Part shown: in pieces, positions 6,992 through 14,625 of the stretch
Layout: the number at the start of each line of letters is the position of its first letter
How positions within the stretch are numbered: position 1 is the stretch's first letter
DNA from: Phycisphaerae bacterium
GTDB lineage: Bacteria > Planctomycetota > Phycisphaerae > UBA1845
Assembly: GCA_028289375.1 (NCBI GenBank)
Contig: JANQQK010000057.1
Location: 1 to 35,197, forward strand
Reading direction: 5' to 3'
DNA length: 35,197 nt
The notes under the pieces: generated by a model
Told to the model about the DNA's origin: nothing
Database searches by the model: none
The model's input: only the letters and a program-made list of their open reading frames with translations
Made by a program: the position numbers and the translations under genes

Positions 6992-8981
6992 CAACATCGA
7001 CACACCGACGACGCTCGCCCTGACGGCCGAAGCGGTGATCGAAGTGATCGCCGCCGAGGGTGAGGAGGATAGCGCAACACTGCCGCGATTCCGAATGGTC
7101 GCCTACACCGGTACGCCGATGCGGATCGCCGGGTGGCGCTTTCCGGTTGTGATCGACCTGGCCGGACTGGCGATTCCTTCGCAGTCGCGGCCAATCCGTT
7201 TCAGCCATGACGCTTCGGCCGGTGTGGGCCACACGGACGCCATTCGCGTGGATGACGGCCAGTTGGTGGCGACCGGTGTGATCTCGCGCGACACGGCGAC
7301 GGCTCGTGAAGTCGTCGTTTCGAGCAAGAACGGATTCCCATGGCAGGCGTCCGTGGGAGCGAGCATTGATGAATTCGAGTTCGTCAAGGACCGGCAGACG
7401 GCGATCGTCAACGGCCGCGAGTTCGCCGGACCGCTGAATGTCGTTCGCAAGTCGACGCTCAGCGAAATCAGTTTCGTCGACCTGGGCGCGGATGGACAAA
7501 CGAGTGCGACAGTCGCCGCAGCAGCGGACAAAACCAATAGTCAATCGGAAGAGGAAACCAGCATGTCTACCCAACAAAACACGGACGGAGTCGGGGCGGC
7601 CCATCAAGACGATGAACACGACCGCCTCGATTCCAAACAGCAAACTCCCATTACCGCTGCTGACCCGGTAAAGGAGATGCGAGCCGCAGTCGCTTCGGAG
7701 ACCGAAAGGATCAACCAGATCAGGCAACTATGTGCCGGTCGCCATCCCGATATCGAAGCCAAGGCGATTCGCGAGGGCTGGGACAAGACGCGCTGCGAAC
7801 TGGAAGTCCTCCGCGCCAAACGTCCAGCTGCACCGGCCATTCACGTGCCGGACAAGACGGTCAATGCTCGCGTGCTCGAAGCGGCCTGCCTGTTGACGGG
7901 GCGTGTCGACAAGGTCGAGGCGATGGTCGACGACCAATCGCTCGACGTGGCAACCACACGATTTCGAGGCGGCATCGGCCTGCAGGAACTCTTGCTCGAA
8001 GCGGCTTGGGCCAACGGTTACACGGGCCGCAACTTCCGCGACAGTCGGGCCGTGTTGCGTTATGCCTTCAACCCGACGCTGGAAGCTGGGTTCTCGACCG
8101 TCGACATCGGCGGCATCCTCTCGAACGTCGCCAACAAGTTTCTGCTCGACGGTTTCTTCAGCGTTGAGCGAACCTGGCGGAACATCACGGCCGTTCGCAA
8201 CGTCAGTGACTTCAAGACGGTCACCAGCTACCGACTGGTCGGCAAAGACCAGTACGAACAGGTCGCTCCCGGTGGCGAGCTGAAGCACGGAACGCTCGGC
8301 GAAGAAAAGTACGAGAACAAGGCCGATACCTACGGTCTGCTCCTCTCGATCGATCGCCGAGACATCATCAACGACGACCTCAACGCGATCACGACCGTGC
8401 CTCGCAAACTGGGACGTGGCTCGGGCCTCAAGATCAATGACGTCTTCTGGTCGACCTTCCTGGCCAACAGCACGTTCTTCAAGGCGGCGAACAACAACTA
8501 CATCACCGGCGCGAGTACGGCGCTGTCGATCGACGGATTGACCGAAGGTGAAGTCGCCTTCATGGATCAGGTCGATGGGGACGGCAAACCGATCGGCGTG
8601 ATGCCGGCGATCCTGTTGGTTCCCACCGCGCTCTCGGCGACCGGCTCGCAGCTCTTCAAGTCGATGGAACTGCGCGACACGACAGCCAGCACGAAGTACC
8701 CGGTTTCCAACCCGCACCAGGGCAAGTTCCGGGTCGAGGTGAGTCGCTACCTGTCGAACGCCCAGTACACGGGCAACTCGCCGAAGGCCTGGTACTTGCT
8801 GGCCGAGGCGACCGACCTGCCGGTGATCGAGGTCGCGTTCCTCAACGGACAGGAGTCGCCCACGATCGAAACGGCCGAGGCCGACTTTAACACGCTCGGT
8901 GTGCAGATGCGGGGCTATCACGACTTCGGCGTTGCGTTGCAAGACCCGCGCGGCGGCGTGAAGGCAAAAGGCGAAGCGTAA
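6948..8981 (+). CDS. Fused prohead protease and major capsid protein
   Basis: This 677-residue protein joins two functions. Residues 45-190 form a head-maturation protease: a SHDASAGVGH segment with His87 and His95, a later WQASVGASIDEF segment with candidate catalytic serines, and the typical protease ending STLSEISFVDLGADG. Residues 200-310 are a hydrophilic, probably scaffold-like linker. The rest resembles a Mu gpT-type HK97-fold major capsid protein, with IDRRDIINDDL and VFWSTFL segments. The fold assignment is from motif memory. The protease would process the scaffold during prohead maturation. The start overlaps the portal gene. An internal ATG with its own ribosome site (see separate entry) could yield scaffold-capsid without protease. 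Confidence 0.88.
   Translation: MSKRKTKPPAPTRPDNIDTPTTLALTAEAVIEVIAAEGEEDSATLPRFRMVAYTGTPMRIAGWRFPVVIDLAGLAIPSQSRPIRFSHDASAGVGHTDAIRVDDGQLVATGVISRDTATAREVVVSSKNGFPWQASVGASIDEFEFVKDRQTAIVNGREFAGPLNVVRKSTLSEISFVDLGADGQTSATVAAAADKTNSQSEEETSMSTQQNTDGVGAAHQDDEHDRLDSKQQTPITAADPVKEMRAAVASETERINQIRQLCAGRHPDIEAKAIREGWDKTRCELEVLRAKRPAAPAIHVPDKTVNARVLEAACLLTGRVDKVEAMVDDQSLDVATTRFRGGIGLQELLLEAAWANGYTGRNFRDSRAVLRYAFNPTLEAGFSTVDIGGILSNVANKFLLDGFFSVERTWRNITAVRNVSDFKTVTSYRLVGKDQYEQVAPGGELKHGTLGEEKYENKADTYGLLLSIDRRDIINDDLNAITTVPRKLGRGSGLKINDVFWSTFLANSTFFKAANNNYITGASTALSIDGLTEGEVAFMDQVDGDGKPIGVMPAILLVPTALSATGSQLFKSMELRDTTASTKYPVSNPHQGKFRVEVSRYLSNAQYTGNSPKAWYLLAEATDLPVIEVAFLNGQESPTIETAEADFNTLGVQMRGYHDFGVALQDPRGGVKAKGEA
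7547..7565 (+). promoter_or_regulatory. Candidate internal translation start in protease/capsid gene
   Basis: GGAAGAGG (7547-7554) lies 8 bases before an in-frame ATG at 7563 (residue 206, MSTQQN). This falls exactly at the junction between the protease domain and the hydrophilic linker. Such nested starts are well known in phages such as lambda (C and Nu3). Initiation here would give a 472-residue scaffold-capsid product, letting capsid subunits outnumber protease. Confidence 0.55.
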
Positions 8982-9025
8982 ACCTGACATGGTAACGAAC
9001 GATTGAAAATCAAACGGAGGCCGAC

Positions 9026-9409
9026 ATGGCTCAAGCAACTTTTGTTCAGGAAGGACATGCGATCGACTACACCCCCGGTGCCGACGTGGCCGCCGGCGAC
9101 GTGGTGGTTCAGGGTGAACTGATCGGCATCACGACTCGCCCCATTGCGGCCAACACGCTCGGCGCGCTGGTCGTGGAAGGCGTGTTCGATGTGGCCAAGG
9201 AAGCTGGCGGCGGCGTGACGTTCACGACAGGCGAATTGGCCTACTGGGACGACGCCAACGATGTGGCGGTCGCGACCGATGGCGGCGGTGCGAACAAGCT
9301 GCTGGGCAAGGTGGTCGCGGACTCGGCCGACGCCGACGCGACGGTGCGCGTGCGACTCTGCCCCTGCGTGGCGACAGGTGTGAGCAGTTCTTCCAGCAGT
9401 GGGACCTAG
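9026..9409 (+). CDS. DUF2190 capsid decoration-type protein
   Basis: This 127-residue protein belongs to the DUF2190 group commonly encoded just after the major capsid gene and thought to decorate or cement the head. Typical features are the early AIDYTPGADVAAGDVV segment and the later GELAYWDD stretch, both part of a beta-rich fold. GGAG precedes ATG 9026. The C-terminus ends in a run of six serines followed by Gly-Thr, echoing the long serine tracts of the tail protein at 14626. Decoration is the family role; the meaning of the serine tail is unknown. Confidence 0.85.
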   Translation: MAQATFVQEGHAIDYTPGADVAAGDVVVQGELIGITTRPIAANTLGALVVEGVFDVAKEAGGGVTFTTGELAYWDDANDVAVATDGGGANKLLGKVVADSADADATVRVRLCPCVATGVSSSSSSGT

Positions 9410-9412
9410 AGC

Positions 9413-9796
9413 GTGAATGACCTGCTTGAAACCGGATCGAACTGGCTGCAAGGCCAGCGGAAGAAACACGTCACGCGCGAGGTTGCGTACCTGCGAGGCG
9501 TCGATTCGGTAACGGTGCGAGCGACGGTCGGCCGCACGATATTCGAGCAGGACGACGGCACCGGCGTGATCGTCCGCACGGAGGTTCGCGATTACCTGAT
9601 CGACACGGCGGACCTCGTGCTCGACGGCCAACCGGCGTTGCCCGAGCGGGGCGACCGCATCGAGGAAATCAAAGCCGGCAGGAAATTCACCTACGAGGTT
9701 ATGCCTCTGGGGACCGAGCCGCATTGGCGCTACAGCGATCCGTATCGCACGACGCTGCGGGTCCATACGAAACACATCGCTACGGAGGATGTTTGA
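9413..9796 (+). CDS. Head-tail joining or head completion protein
   Basis: This 127-residue protein starts with GTG 9413, three bases after the previous stop, and shares its TGA with the next ATG (TGATG). It looks beta-rich with a C-terminal segment PHWRYSDPYRTTLRVHTKHI, similar in style to lambda gpFII-type attachment proteins. Position between the decoration protein and the neck genes supports a head-completion role. The family assignment is tentative. Confidence 0.7.
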   Translation: MNDLLETGSNWLQGQRKKHVTREVAYLRGVDSVTVRATVGRTIFEQDDGTGVIVRTEVRDYLIDTADLVLDGQPALPERGDRIEEIKAGRKFTYEVMPLGTEPHWRYSDPYRTTLRVHTKHIATEDV

Positions 9797-10224
9797 TGGC
9801 CGTGATTACGGACGTTGCCGACGCGCTGGTTGCCGAATTGAACGCGGCTTCGTTGAGCCTGCCGCTCACCGCAGCGCGGCACTACGTTCCGTCGTTCGAA
9901 CTGCAGGACATGAAAGACCTGCACGTCAGCGTCGTCCCCAGAGGCGTGGTCATCCTGCCGGGTGGCCGGGGACACAACCATCACGATTACTCGATCGACG
10001 TTGCTGTGCAAAAGAAGGTCGACGCGGAGGAAGGAACCGAGATCGACGAACTTTTAGATCTGGTCGACGAGATCGCCGATCACTTTCGGTTCAGGCGGCT
10101 CGACTCATATCCGGCGGCCCACTGGATCAAGACGGAGCACGCACCCATTTACGCCCAGGACCACTGGGACGAACTGCGGCAATTTACCAGCGTCCTGACG
10201 CTGACGTTTCGAGTCGTGAGGTAA
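9796..10224 (+). CDS. Neck / tail terminator-like protein
   Basis: This 142-residue protein starts at ATG 9796 in a TGATG overlap, with GGAGG-like sequence (ACGGAGGA) upstream. It has the profile of phage tail terminator or neck proteins: a helical start (TDVADALVAELNAASLSL), a central beta part (LHVSVVPRGVVILPGG) and an acidic helix (EGTEIDELLDLVDEIADHF). Its position between the head-completion and gp10-like genes fits. It probably caps the tail tube where it meets the head; this is inferred from gene order. Confidence 0.7.
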   Translation: MAVITDVADALVAELNAASLSLPLTAARHYVPSFELQDMKDLHVSVVPRGVVILPGGRGHNHHDYSIDVAVQKKVDAEEGTEIDELLDLVDEIADHFRFRRLDSYPAAHWIKTEHAPIYAQDHWDELRQFTSVLTLTFRVVR

Positions 10225-10228
10225 TCGC

Positions 10229-10624
10229 ATGATCGGTATGAAAACGCGGACGCGCGACAACACGAAGAAGGTGCTGGCCAAAACCAGGAAGGGCAGCATC
10301 AAGAGCCTCGGCCACGCCGGCGCGACGATTCGATTGACCGCTCGCCGCAGTATCCGTCGTCGCAAGAAGCCCAGCGCCGAAGGACGACCGCCCAGCACCC
10401 GCAAGGGTCAACTTCGCAGCGCACTCATGTACTCCGTCGAGAAACAGAACGACCTGGTCGTGATCGGTCCTGAACACGCGAAAGTGGGTCGGTCCGCTTC
10501 CGCGCACGAGCACGGCGGCCGGTACAAGCGACAGCGCTATCCGAAACGGCCGTTCATGGGACCGGCACTGGAAACAACCAAGGAGCGATTGCCCCGCAAG
10601 TGGGCCGGCTCCGTGAAAGCCTGA
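10229..10624 (+). CDS. Basic HK97-gp10-like / virion morphogenesis protein
   Basis: This 131-residue, strongly basic protein has a pattern seen in HK97 gp10-like and phage virion morphogenesis proteins: a Gly-rich RKGQLRSAL helix-start, then an AHEHGGRY turn and a C-terminal RPFMGPAL segment. It lies just before the tail tube gene, the usual place for a tail-completion protein. Two possible starts exist (10229 and 10238); the first is used here. An HNH nuclease was considered because of the His-rich turn but the motif does not fit. Confidence 0.75.
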   Translation: MIGMKTRTRDNTKKVLAKTRKGSIKSLGHAGATIRLTARRSIRRRKKPSAEGRPPSTRKGQLRSALMYSVEKQNDLVVIGPEHAKVGRSASAHEHGGRYKRQRYPKRPFMGPALETTKERLPRKWAGSVKA

Positions 10625-10643
10625 TCAATAGGAGAAACACGTC

Positions 10644-11087
10644 ATGGCCACACGACTGGGCATGGACGCGAAACTTTATCGCAACACGGGCACCTACGCC
10701 GCGCCAACTTGGGTCGAGGTGAGCAACGTCAAGGACGTCACGCTGAACCTGGAAAAGGGCGAGGCCGACGTGACGACGCGCGCCAACAACGGCTGGCGAG
10801 CCACCGTCGGTACGCTCAAAGACGCCTCGATCGAGTTCCAAATGGTCTGGGACACGGTCGACGCGGGGTTCGATGCGATTCGCCAGGCGTTCTTCAACAA
10901 CACGACCATCGAGTTCGCCGTGATGGACGGCGATATTACCGATCCCGATTCCGAAGGGCTGCGGGCGACCTTCGACATTTTCAACTTCACCCGCAACGAA
11001 GCGCTCGAAGAAGCGATTCTGGTCGACGTATCGATCAAGCCGACTTACGCCGACAACGCCCCCGAGTGGATCACCGGCGGACCGTAA
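10644..11087 (+). CDS. Major tail tube protein
   Basis: This 147-residue protein fits the siphovirus tail tube family (TP901-1/phage major tail type). It has the pattern VSNVKDVTLNLEKGEADVTTR near the start, then GWRATVGTLKDASIEFQMVWD and an acidic WITGGP C-terminus. These subunits stack in rings to form the inner tail tube. GGAG precedes ATG 10644 and the gene is followed at once by the tail chaperone pair, the usual order. Confidence 0.88.
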   Translation: MATRLGMDAKLYRNTGTYAAPTWVEVSNVKDVTLNLEKGEADVTTRANNGWRATVGTLKDASIEFQMVWDTVDAGFDAIRQAFFNNTTIEFAVMDGDITDPDSEGLRATFDIFNFTRNEALEEAILVDVSIKPTYADNAPEWITGGP

Positions 11088-11102
11088 ACCGGAAAGGAAC
11101 AG

Positions 11103-11561
11103 ATGAAAACATTTACCGACAACGCGGGCCGGACCTGGACGGTCGCCATCAACGTCGAGTGTATCAAGCGGGTCAAGACGCTGCTCTCGGTGAACCTGCT
11201 GGACGCCATCGAGGGAAAGCTGATCGAAGAGCTCGTCTCCGACCCGGTGCTGCTGTGCGACGTTGTCTATTGCGTCTGCAAGCCCGAGGCGGACACGAAC
11301 GAAGTCAGCGATGAAGAGTTCGGCTGCGCAATGGCTGGCGACGCGATCGACAACGCGACAACCGCTTTGTTGGAGGAACTTGTCGATTTTTTCCCGAGCG
11401 GCAAGCGCCAGGTACTGGCCAAGGCGCTTCAGAAGCTGAAGACATTCCAGACCAAAGCGGTCGAGACGGCCAGCAAGCGGCTGGACGATCCGAAGCTGGA
11501 TCAGCAACTGGAAACGCTGCTGCAGGAGGGCCAGTTACCGGAACCGACGCATGGCGTCTGA
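11103..11561 (+). CDS. Tail assembly chaperone, zero-frame product (G-like)
   Basis: This 152-residue, acidic and helical protein lies between tail tube and tape measure, where phages encode the G and G-T assembly chaperones that coat the tape measure during tail assembly. The N-terminus (FTDNAGRTWTVAINVECIKRV) and the helical C-terminus (QTKAVETASKRLDDPKLDQQ) are typical of the planctomycete-type version. It ends with TGA at 11559-11561, but the -1 frame is open through this point and encodes a recognisable extension. Confidence 0.85.
   Translation: MKTFTDNAGRTWTVAINVECIKRVKTLLSVNLLDAIEGKLIEELVSDPVLLCDVVYCVCKPEADTNEVSDEEFGCAMAGDAIDNATTALLEELVDFFPSGKRQVLAKALQKLKTFQTKAVETASKRLDDPKLDQQLETLLQEGQLPEPTHGV
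11387..11393 (+). promoter_or_regulatory. Candidate -1 frameshift heptamer T TTT TTC
   Basis: The codons GAT TTT TTC contain the heptamer T TTT TTC in the correct phase for tandem -1 slippage. No stop occurs in the -1 frame from here to 11824. The site lies about 170 bases before the zero-frame stop, farther than usual, so slippage nearer the end at a non-canonical site is an alternative. Confidence 0.35.
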
Positions 11562-11827
11562 TCTGGCAACTGGCCGGCATCGTCGGCGTCGATCCGAGTC
11601 CGCTGACGCTGCGGGAATTGGCCTGGATGGTCGGCGCGCGGCGGCAGGATCAGTGGTCGCACACGGCGACGGCGATGGCGCTAACAGCCAACGTCCACCG
11701 CAACCCGAAGAAGCGATCGAGGCCGTACTCGCCCGCTGAGTTCCATCCGCTCGTCGAGCGAAAGCCGGTCACGATTACCAAGACCGGCATTCGTGTCCTG
11801 AAACGTGTCTTTGTTGAAAAAAGGTGA
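11546..11827 (+). CDS. Tail assembly chaperone, -1 frame extension (T-like)
   Basis: This segment lies in the -1 frame relative to the upstream chaperone. It reads as a coherent domain: DAWRLIWQLAGIVGVDPSPL, then TLRELAWMVGARRQDQW, HTATAMALTANVHR and a basic end. This is the pattern of the second tail chaperone ORF. There is no good start codon before DAWRLIW; the first ATG (11627) would cut off half of the domain. Expression is therefore most likely as a frameshift fusion with the upstream gene, as in lambda G-T. The left coordinate marks where the recognisable domain begins and is not a start codon. Confidence 0.7.
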   Translation, partial: DAWRLIWQLAGIVGVDPSPLTLRELAWMVGARRQDQWSHTATAMALTANVHRNPKKRSRPYSPAEFHPLVERKPVTITKTGIRVLKRVFVEKR

Positions 11828-11839
11828 TTCACACAACCC

Positions 11840-13831
11840 ATGCCCTCGGCCCAAGCAATCCGCGCTGGTGCGGCCTACGTCGAACTCTACACGAAGGACA
11901 GCCGACTCGTGCGCGGCCTGGCCCGCGCGTCGCGGCGGCTTCAAGCCTTCGGTGCCAGCGTTCGGGCGATGGGCCTGAAGGTCGCGGCCGCGGGCACGGC
12001 GATGCTTGCTCCCCTGCTGGGAGCGGCGAAGGTCTTTGCATCGACGGGCGACCAGCTCGACAAGATGCGAGCGCGGACCGGTTTCTCGGCCGAAGCACTC
12101 AGCGAACTGGGATTCGCTGCAGAACAAGGCGGTGCATCCATCGACCAACTCGACCGATCGCTGGCGGCGATGGCCCGTTTCTCGGTGATGGTCGAGCGTG
12201 GCCTGAAAACGTCGACCGACCTCTTGGACATGCTCGGTGTCTCCGCTGAGCAATTCAAACGGGCCAGCCCCGAGGAACGGTTCAAACTGCTGGCCGAAGC
12301 GATGTCGAAGATTGAAGACCCCACACTTCGCGCGGGTATCGCGCTGAATGTATTCGGCCGCAGTGGTCGCGAACTGCTGCCCATGCTCGAGGGCGGCCGA
12401 GCGTCGATCGAAGCCCTGCAGGAAGAGGCCCGTCGGCTCGGCATCACGCTGACCGAGGAGGACGCCACGTCCGCCGCCGCACTGACCGCCGCATTGAACC
12501 GGCTGCGGCGGCAACTCAAGGCCATCGTCGTGCAGATCGGCGCGGCGCTCGCGCCAGCGCTGACGGAAATGCAGAAGCGCATCGCCCCTCTCATCACCTC
12601 GGTCATCCAATGGATCAAAGAGAACAAAACGCTCATCGTCACCGTCTTCAAGATCGCCGCCGCCGTGGTCGCGGTCGGGGTTGCCCTCATCATCCTGGGC
12701 GGCGTCATCACCGGTTTTGGCGCGACGCTGGGAGCCATCGTTACGATCATCGGCGCGGTCGGAACAGCGATTGCCGCCGTCGGAAAGATCATCGCGCTAT
12801 TGGTCTCGCCCATCGGACTGGTGATTCTCGCGGTCGTTGCACTCGGTGCGGTCTTGTTGCACGTCACAGGTGTCGGTGCCACGGCGCTCGCGTGGCTGGG
12901 CGAACGATTCCAGGTGCTCAAAAGCGATGCCCTCGCCGCGTGGCAGGAAATCGGCGATGCACTGGCGGCCGGCGATCTGGCCCTGGCGGCGAAGATTCTC
13001 TGGCTGACGCTGAAGATGGAATGGAAGCGGGGCATCCACTTCCTCAACGGTCTGTGGATCAAGTTCAAGGAGTTCTTCCTTTCGATTGCCACCAACGCCG
13101 TGTTCGGTGCGGCGAAGATTCTGAACGACGGCTGGGCGGCCATCGAAGTCGCCTGGACCGAGACGGTCGGATTCCTCGCCGACGCTTGGTCGATCTTCAC
13201 GAACGTCCTGACCAAGACGTGGCACTCCACGGTCGGCTTCATCAAGAAGGCGTGGGTGCGGCTCAAGTCCCTCTTCGATTCGGACGTCGATGTCAACGCC
13301 GAAGTCAATCGCATCAACAGCGAAACCAGTCAGGCCAACGAAGCGGCCGACGAGAAGATGCTCGAAGCGGTCGGCCGGCGGGACCGAGAGCGACAAGAAC
13401 GACGCGCCCAAATCGAACGCGATCGGGCCGGCGTCGAGAGCACGCTGACCAACATGCAGCAGGAAGAACATGCCCGCCGTCAGCGCGACTTCGCGGAAGA
13501 CTTGGCTGGCACCGAAGGCGAACTGGCCGACGCCCGCCGCGAGTGGCAACAGGCCATTGCCGAAGCGGCCAAGAAACGGGCCGAAGCCGAGTCGGGCGAA
13601 CCGGAACGAATCAAGGAACTGCAGGACAGCCTTTCGCTCAGCGCCGGCGCGCTCGGCGAAGAGCAACGGAAGGTGGAAGTCAAAGGGACGTTCAACGCGC
13701 TAGCCGCGACGCGGGGTCTGGGTGCCGACAACCTGGCCCAACGAACGGCGAATGCCGCTGAACAGATCGTCGTCAACACCAAGGACCTGCTTGATCAGGC
13801 AAAACAAGGGAAGCTCGTTTTCGCGCAGTAA
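11840..13831 (+). CDS. Tail tape measure protein
   Basis: This 663-residue protein would set tail length and be ejected ahead of DNA. The first 60 residues (AAYVELYTKDSRL, then LARASRRLQAFGASVRAMG) are typical of tape measure N-termini. Residues 70-260 are helical, 264-352 are a long hydrophobic Ala/Val/Ile/Gly region with several possible membrane-spanning helices, and 480-600 is a charged coiled-coil region (RDRERQERRAQIERDRAG). It is short for the class, so a short tail is expected. It is preceded at once by the chaperone extension. Confidence 0.92.
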   Translation: MPSAQAIRAGAAYVELYTKDSRLVRGLARASRRLQAFGASVRAMGLKVAAAGTAMLAPLLGAAKVFASTGDQLDKMRARTGFSAEALSELGFAAEQGGASIDQLDRSLAAMARFSVMVERGLKTSTDLLDMLGVSAEQFKRASPEERFKLLAEAMSKIEDPTLRAGIALNVFGRSGRELLPMLEGGRASIEALQEEARRLGITLTEEDATSAAALTAALNRLRRQLKAIVVQIGAALAPALTEMQKRIAPLITSVIQWIKENKTLIVTVFKIAAAVVAVGVALIILGGVITGFGATLGAIVTIIGAVGTAIAAVGKIIALLVSPIGLVILAVVALGAVLLHVTGVGATALAWLGERFQVLKSDALAAWQEIGDALAAGDLALAAKILWLTLKMEWKRGIHFLNGLWIKFKEFFLSIATNAVFGAAKILNDGWAAIEVAWTETVGFLADAWSIFTNVLTKTWHSTVGFIKKAWVRLKSLFDSDVDVNAEVNRINSETSQANEAADEKMLEAVGRRDRERQERRAQIERDRAGVESTLTNMQQEEHARRQRDFAEDLAGTEGELADARREWQQAIAEAAKKRAEAESGEPERIKELQDSLSLSAGALGEEQRKVEVKGTFNALAATRGLGADNLAQRTANAAEQIVVNTKDLLDQAKQGKLVFAQ

Positions 13832-13837
13832 GTGTAT

Positions 13838-14623
13838 ATGGCCATCACGATTGATGAGAAATTCGACAGCCGCGAGGCGACCGAGAGTGAAAGCCCGACG
13901 ACCGAGCTTTTGTACGTCGTCCAGGGCACGGACGACGACGGAATCGTCAAGTCGCTCGTCGCGGCCACTTCGCCGGCGACCTATGCCGGACTCGTCCGCG
14001 ACAGCTTCACGGTCAAGACGATCGGCGGTGGCGTTTGGGAGTGCTCCGTCCAATACGTCAAGCTGGAAAGCGATTCTCAGTTCACCTTCGACACCGGCGG
14101 CGGCACGCAGCACGTCAGCCAAGCGATCGAAACGATCAATCGCTACCCGGCCCCGGGCGAGATCGCACCGGATTTCCAGAGCGCGATCGGCGTCAATCAG
14201 GACCAGATCGAAGGGACCGACGTCACGGTTCCCGTCTACAACTTCACCGAGACGCACTACATCGACGATGCCCTGGTGACCGGCGCGTACAAGGCGACGC
14301 TCTTCTTTCTCACTGGCCGGGTTAACGACGCCGGATTCAAGGGCTTTGCCAAGGGAGAGGTGTTGTTCCTCGGTGCATCCGGCGCTAAGCGTGGCTTCGA
14401 GGATTGGGAGATTACGTTTCGGTTCGCCGCCAGCCCCAACGTGGCCGGTCTACAGTTGGGCAATATCGCTGGCATCAACAAGGAGGGCTGGCACTATCTT
14501 TGGGTGCGCTTCGCAGACGAGGAGGATAACGCGGCCAAGGTGCTGATTAAGAAACCGATCGCCGCCTACGTCGAGCGGGTCTACGAATATGGAAGTTTCG
14601 CTGGCCTCGGAATCGGGACGTAA
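13838..14623 (+). CDS. Putative distal tail / minor tail protein
   Basis: This protein of 261 residues follows the tape measure, the usual place for a distal tail or baseplate hub component. It looks beta-rich: SFTVKTIGGGVWECSVQYVK, then FDTGGGTQHVSQAI, and a C-terminal WHYLWVRFADEEDNA stretch. I chose ATG 13838; a GTG two codons earlier (13832) would directly follow the tape measure stop and is possible, as no strong ribosome site is seen. I recognise no named family. The role is inferred from position. Confidence 0.65.
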   Translation: MAITIDEKFDSREATESESPTTELLYVVQGTDDDGIVKSLVAATSPATYAGLVRDSFTVKTIGGGVWECSVQYVKLESDSQFTFDTGGGTQHVSQAIETINRYPAPGEIAPDFQSAIGVNQDQIEGTDVTVPVYNFTETHYIDDALVTGAYKATLFFLTGRVNDAGFKGFAKGEVLFLGASGAKRGFEDWEITFRFAASPNVAGLQLGNIAGINKEGWHYLWVRFADEEDNAAKVLIKKPIAAYVERVYEYGSFAGLGIGT

Positions 14624-14625
14624 GG

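Noticed and set aside
7728..9038. 436-codon frame on the minus strand opposite the capsid gene
   Set aside because: Arg/Val/Asp-rich shadow of the capsid frame, without start signal or domain.
10229..10624. HNH endonuclease
   Set aside because: The His-Glu-His turn lacks the Asn and second His spacing of HNH enzymes; size and position fit a gp10-like tail completion protein better.
11941..13317. 458-codon frame on the minus strand opposite the tape measure
   Set aside because: Serine/alanine/arginine-rich shadow of the tape measure gene, with no motif and contrary to operon direction.
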